Positions 61,350 to 64,000 of a stretch of 64,000 nucleotides of DNA are shown here, one piece after another. This stretch comes from Hyalangium ruber (lineage in GTDB: Bacteria > Myxococcota > Myxococcia > Myxococcales > Myxococcaceae). The stretch lies in assembly GCF_034259325.1 (NCBI RefSeq), contig NZ_JAXIVS010000002.1, forward strand, positions 806,001 to 870,000, written 5' to 3'. Position 1 is the stretch's first letter, and every line of letters begins with the position of its first letter. Both the position numbers and the translations under genes were made by a program. Below the pieces are notes generated by a model. That model was not told the DNA's origin. It did no database searches and saw only the letters and a program-made list of their open reading frames with translations.

Positions 61350-62258
61350 TCACTGCCCCGTCTGTCGCTTGTGCAGCCTGCACGCCGACCCATTGCCCAG
61401 CTCGCACGAGCGCTTCAGGTCCTCCACGGCCCGCACATCGTCCCCGTGGTGGTGCCACGTCCCCGCGCGCTCCAGCAGCGCCACGTCATCCTCCGGGTGG
61501 CGCTCCAGGTACTGCGTCCAAGCGTGGATGATTTCCTCCCACCGCCGCTCCCGCGCCAACAGGAAGTCGTGGAGCTGGTACGCCTCGCGGAGATCCACGT
61601 TCAGCGCCACCGCCCGGAGGATGTCCTCGCGCGCCGCCTCGTTCTCTCCCAGCTTCGTCCGGATCTGCGCCCTCCAATACAGCGCCTCCGCGTTGTCCGG
61701 CGAGCGCTCCAGCAGCCCGTTCAACACCGTGACCGCATCCCGGCCCCGCCCCTCCTTATAGAGCCCGTGCGCATGCACCAGTTGCTTGCGGTCCGCGTCC
61801 TCCGCCTCCTCCTTCGGAGCCGCCGCCGGCGCCTTGCCCGCAGTGCCCTCCTCCTCTTCCGGTACCGCCAGCTTCCGCCGCACTCCGTCCCGCCCCTCGT
61901 AGTCCGCGGACGTCACGCGCCACTGGCCTCCAGCCTTCGTCAGTCGCACCTCCGCCCAACCTTCTCCCTGGCTGCCCCTCAGCGGCAGGCGGAACGTGGC
62001 CGAGCCCGTGGCGGCCTTCTCGGAGAACTCCCCCTGAAGCATCCCATCCATCCAGATGCCCTCCCCCAGGTCCGCCTGGATGTCCGGGTGCTCGCGGAGG
62101 AACGCCTGCGCCGCCTGGCTGGGCGCCGAATCCAGAATCCACCCGTAGATGGCCCAGGTCCCCGCCCCTACCAACAGCGTCACACCTACAACTACACCCA
62201 CCCCTAACAGCACCAGGGTGCGGCGCGCGAAATCCCCGCTCGGCTTCGATGGATTCAT
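61350..62258 (-). CDS. Membrane protein with Coa1-like region and TPR repeats
   Basis: A 302-residue protein, ATG 62258 (MNPSKPSGDFARR). One membrane span at about 12-38 (LVLLGVGVVVGVTLLVGAGT) is followed by a domain of about 90 residues with SAPSQAAQAFLREHPDIQAD, ATFRLPLRGSQGEGWAEVRL and GGQWRVTSADYEG. This resembles the Coa1/Tim21-type membrane-proximal domain linked to cytochrome-oxidase assembly. The C-terminal 140 residues are TPRs (HGLYKEGRGRDAVTVLNGLL, NAEALYWRAQIRTKLGENEA, EEIIHAWTQYLERHPEDDV). It is likely a periplasm-facing scaffold. It is divergent from the kinase gene (63 bases). Confidence 0.75.
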   Translation of the reverse strand: MNPSKPSGDFARRTLVLLGVGVVVGVTLLVGAGTWAIYGWILDSAPSQAAQAFLREHPDIQADLGEGIWMDGMLQGEFSEKAATGSATFRLPLRGSQGEGWAEVRLTKAGGQWRVTSADYEGRDGVRRKLAVPEEEEGTAGKAPAAAPKEEAEDADRKQLVHAHGLYKEGRGRDAVTVLNGLLERSPDNAEALYWRAQIRTKLGENEAAREDILRAVALNVDLREAYQLHDFLLARERRWEEIIHAWTQYLERHPEDDVALLERAGTWHHHGDDVRAVEDLKRSCELGNGSACRLHKRQTGQ

Positions 62259-62321
62259 GCCAAAGCAGTCTACCGGGTGCCCGAAGGTGTCGCTCCCCGG
62301 CGGCAATGTAGAGTTCTGAAC

Positions 62322-64000
62322 ATGACTGGTCCGCCGCCCACCGGGCTCCATGACCTCCGTTTCCCGGAAGAGGCGCTGACCTTGGGCAAGCCCGCTCCCG
62401 CCGGGCCCCTCCCCGCCGGAGCCTCCACCGAGACCCAGCCCCTGGACCCCACCAGCCCGGAGGCCGCGCTCCCCGCACCGCCTCCCGGCCGCGTCCTGGC
62501 CGAGCGCTACACCGTGCTCGACCTGCTGGGACACGGCGGCATGGGCCAGGTGCTCGCCGTGTATGACGCGCGCCTCAACCGCCGCGTGGCCCTCAAGCTG
62601 CTGCGCCCCCGCTGGAGCCTCGACGACAGCGACTCCCAGGTGCGCCTGCTGCGCGAGGCCCAGGCCATGGCCCAGCTCAACCACCCCAACGTGGTGCAGG
62701 TGTACGACTCAGGCCGGCTGGAGGACGACTCCGTCTTCGTCGCCATGGAGTACGTGGAGGGGCAGACGCTGCGGCAGTGGCTCCAGCAAGCCCCGCGCAC
62801 CTGGAGCCAGATTCTCCGCGCCTTCCTCGGCGCGGGCCAGGGCCTGGCGGCCGCCCACGCGGCCGGACTGGTCCACCGCGACTTCAAGCCAGACAACGTG
62901 CTGCTCGGCCAGGACGGCCGCGCGCGGGTGACGGACTTCGGCGTGGCGCAGGCCCTCTCCACTCCCGACGCGGACACGGGGCTGCCCCGGGAAGAGTGTC
63001 CCCTGCCCAGGACATGGGTCGAGCCGCTCACCGAGTCCGGCAGGCTCATGGGCACCCCGCGCTACATGGCCCCCGAGCAGCTCCAGGGCCAGGCCGTCGG
63101 TGTCCGGGGGGACTTGTTCTCCTTCTGCGTGGCCCTCTACGAGGCCCTCTACGGCCAGCCCCCCTTCCCCGGCGACAGCTTCAGCGCGCTGCTCGAGGCC
63201 CGCCTGGCGGGCCGAATCACTCCTCCCCCTCCCCAGGCCCAGGTGCCCGCGTGGGTGGGGCGCGCGGTGCTGCGCGGGCTCAAGGCGGATCCGCTCCAGC
63301 GCCCCGGCTCCATGCGGGAGCTGCTGGCGGAGCTGGAGAACGACCCCGCGCAGCGGCGACGAGCCTGGGTACGCGCGGGAGCGCTCTCGGGCGCGGTGGC
63401 GCTGCTGCTGGTCACCTCCCTCTGGGGCTGGACGCGCCAGCCTGCGCCCGGCTCCTCCTGCGAGGACATGGACCGGAGGCTGGCCGGCATCTGGGATGAA
63501 GGAACCAAGGCACGGCTGGAGAGGGCGCTGATGGACAGCGGGACGCCGTATGCCCGGGACACCTTCGAGCGCGCCTCCCGGCTGCTGGACACCTATTCTC
63601 AGGGCTGGGTGCGGCAGCGCACCGCGGTGTGTGAGCTGGCCCGCCAGGACGGAGCGGCCCCGTTCCCGCGGCTGGCGGCGATGCGGGAGTTCTGCCTGGA
63701 ACGACGGCTCGGCAAGCTCGAGGCGCTCACCGAGCTGCTCACCCGCGCGCCGGATCCCACCCTGGTGGACGACGCGGTGCAGGCCGTGCAGTCCCTGCCT
63801 CCCTTGAGCGACTGCGCGGATGAGGGCGCGCTCCAGACCGTGGTGCCTCCGCCCGAGGCCGCCTCGGCACGGGCCCAGGCCGAGGCGCTCATGCACCAGC
63901 TGGACTGGCTGGAGACGTTCCACCGCACGGGCAGGTTCAAGGAGGGCCTGGCGCTCGCCGAGGGGCTGCGGCCCCAGGTGGCGGCCCTGGGCTACCCGCC
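62322..64000 (+). CDS. Transmembrane Ser/Thr protein kinase (3' end outside window)
   Basis: At least 559 residues from ATG 62322; the frame is open at the window end. After a Pro-rich leader of about 60 residues comes a Hanks-type kinase domain (about 63-335): P-loop LLGHGGMGQVLAVYD, Lys in NRRVALKLLRP, HRDFKPDNVLLGQ catalytic loop, VTDFGVAQAL, and GTPRYMAPEQLQG. All catalytic residues are present. One membrane helix follows (ALSGAVALLLVTSLWGW, about 350), then a region with TPR-like helices typical of myxobacterial kinases (LMHQLDWLETFHRTGRFKEG). The extracytoplasmic part probably senses or binds partners. Substrates are unknown. Confidence 0.93.
   Translation, partial: MTGPPPTGLHDLRFPEEALTLGKPAPAGPLPAGASTETQPLDPTSPEAALPAPPPGRVLAERYTVLDLLGHGGMGQVLAVYDARLNRRVALKLLRPRWSLDDSDSQVRLLREAQAMAQLNHPNVVQVYDSGRLEDDSVFVAMEYVEGQTLRQWLQQAPRTWSQILRAFLGAGQGLAAAHAAGLVHRDFKPDNVLLGQDGRARVTDFGVAQALSTPDADTGLPREECPLPRTWVEPLTESGRLMGTPRYMAPEQLQGQAVGVRGDLFSFCVALYEALYGQPPFPGDSFSALLEARLAGRITPPPPQAQVPAWVGRAVLRGLKADPLQRPGSMRELLAELENDPAQRRRAWVRAGALSGAVALLLVTSLWGWTRQPAPGSSCEDMDRRLAGIWDEGTKARLERALMDSGTPYARDTFERASRLLDTYSQGWVRQRTAVCELARQDGAAPFPRLAAMREFCLERRLGKLEALTELLTRAPDPTLVDDAVQAVQSLPPLSDCADEGALQTVVPPPEAASARAQAEALMHQLDWLETFHRTGRFKEGLALAEGLRPQVAALGYP

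Overview
The window is about 70% GC, with coding on both strands, short intergenic gaps and many ATGA/GTGA start-stop overlaps. The gene content points to a fruiting myxobacterium of the Cystobacterineae (Archangium/Cystobacter/Stigmatella/Myxococcus group). Evidence for this is SitA-type polymorphic lipoprotein toxins with immunity genes, an NtrC-type regulator, several orphan sensor kinases, a Ser/Thr protein kinase, and many lipoproteins. No rRNA, tRNA, CRISPR array or intact insertion sequence was seen. The species assignment is inference.

Layout. 1-3.1 kb: the 3' end of a DUF5916 outer-membrane protein, a small lipoprotein and a DUF885 lipoprotein peptidase. 3.1-5.3 kb (minus) and 17.3-19.4 kb (plus): two paralogous SitA toxin/immunity cassettes in opposite orientation. 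They bracket a 12-kb block with an AsmA-like protein, a small membrane protein and a dense group of carboxylate-amine ligases. That group holds two ATP-grasp enzymes, a GCS2/YbdK-type ligase and a third, divergent ATP-grasp-like protein, with a class I glutamine-amidotransferase-like protein, a leader-less subtilase and an M17 aminopeptidase. It reads as an uncharacterised amide-bond-forming pathway. 19.4-24.5 kb: formate-tetrahydrofolate ligase, a chemoreceptor, a saccharopine-dehydrogenase-like oxidoreductase and a small membrane protein.

24.5-34.9 kb: a rewired potassium system. kdpF-A-B-C is followed by a short KdpD (sensor plus USP only) and a separate HAMP/PAS histidine kinase overlapping it by 4 bases. 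No KdpE-type regulator is present. An NtrC-type sigma-54 activator lies convergently downstream, separated by a Fic gene of different base composition. A good -24/-12 sequence lies just upstream of kdpF, which fits control by that activator. 35-40 kb: an MtfA-like peptidase, a large beta-helix lipoprotein, a small conserved protein and a methyltransferase.

40.1-43.5 kb: four tightly overlapped genes, namely a small protein, a membrane histidine kinase, a divergent class I isoprenoid synthase and a SAM methyltransferase. They suggest a terpenoid made and sensed by one operon. 43.6-50 kb: a Gly-rich lipoprotein, a Gfo/Idh/MocA oxidoreductase, a PhoD-like phosphatase with a partner gene, a VWA protein and a LamG protein. 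50-53.7 kb: an operon of a ketosynthase III fused to a haem-oxygenase-like diiron domain, a fatty-acid desaturase and a conserved unknown, likely making an unusual lipid.

53.7-55.4 kb: a GntR/FadR regulator with matching operator-like dyads upstream and inside its own 3' end, followed by a truncated gene remnant. 55.4-64 kb: a 14-repeat RCC1 protein, a 909-residue helical-repeat protein, a histidine phosphatase, a TPR/Coa1-like membrane protein and the 5' part of a Ser/Thr kinase that runs off the window.
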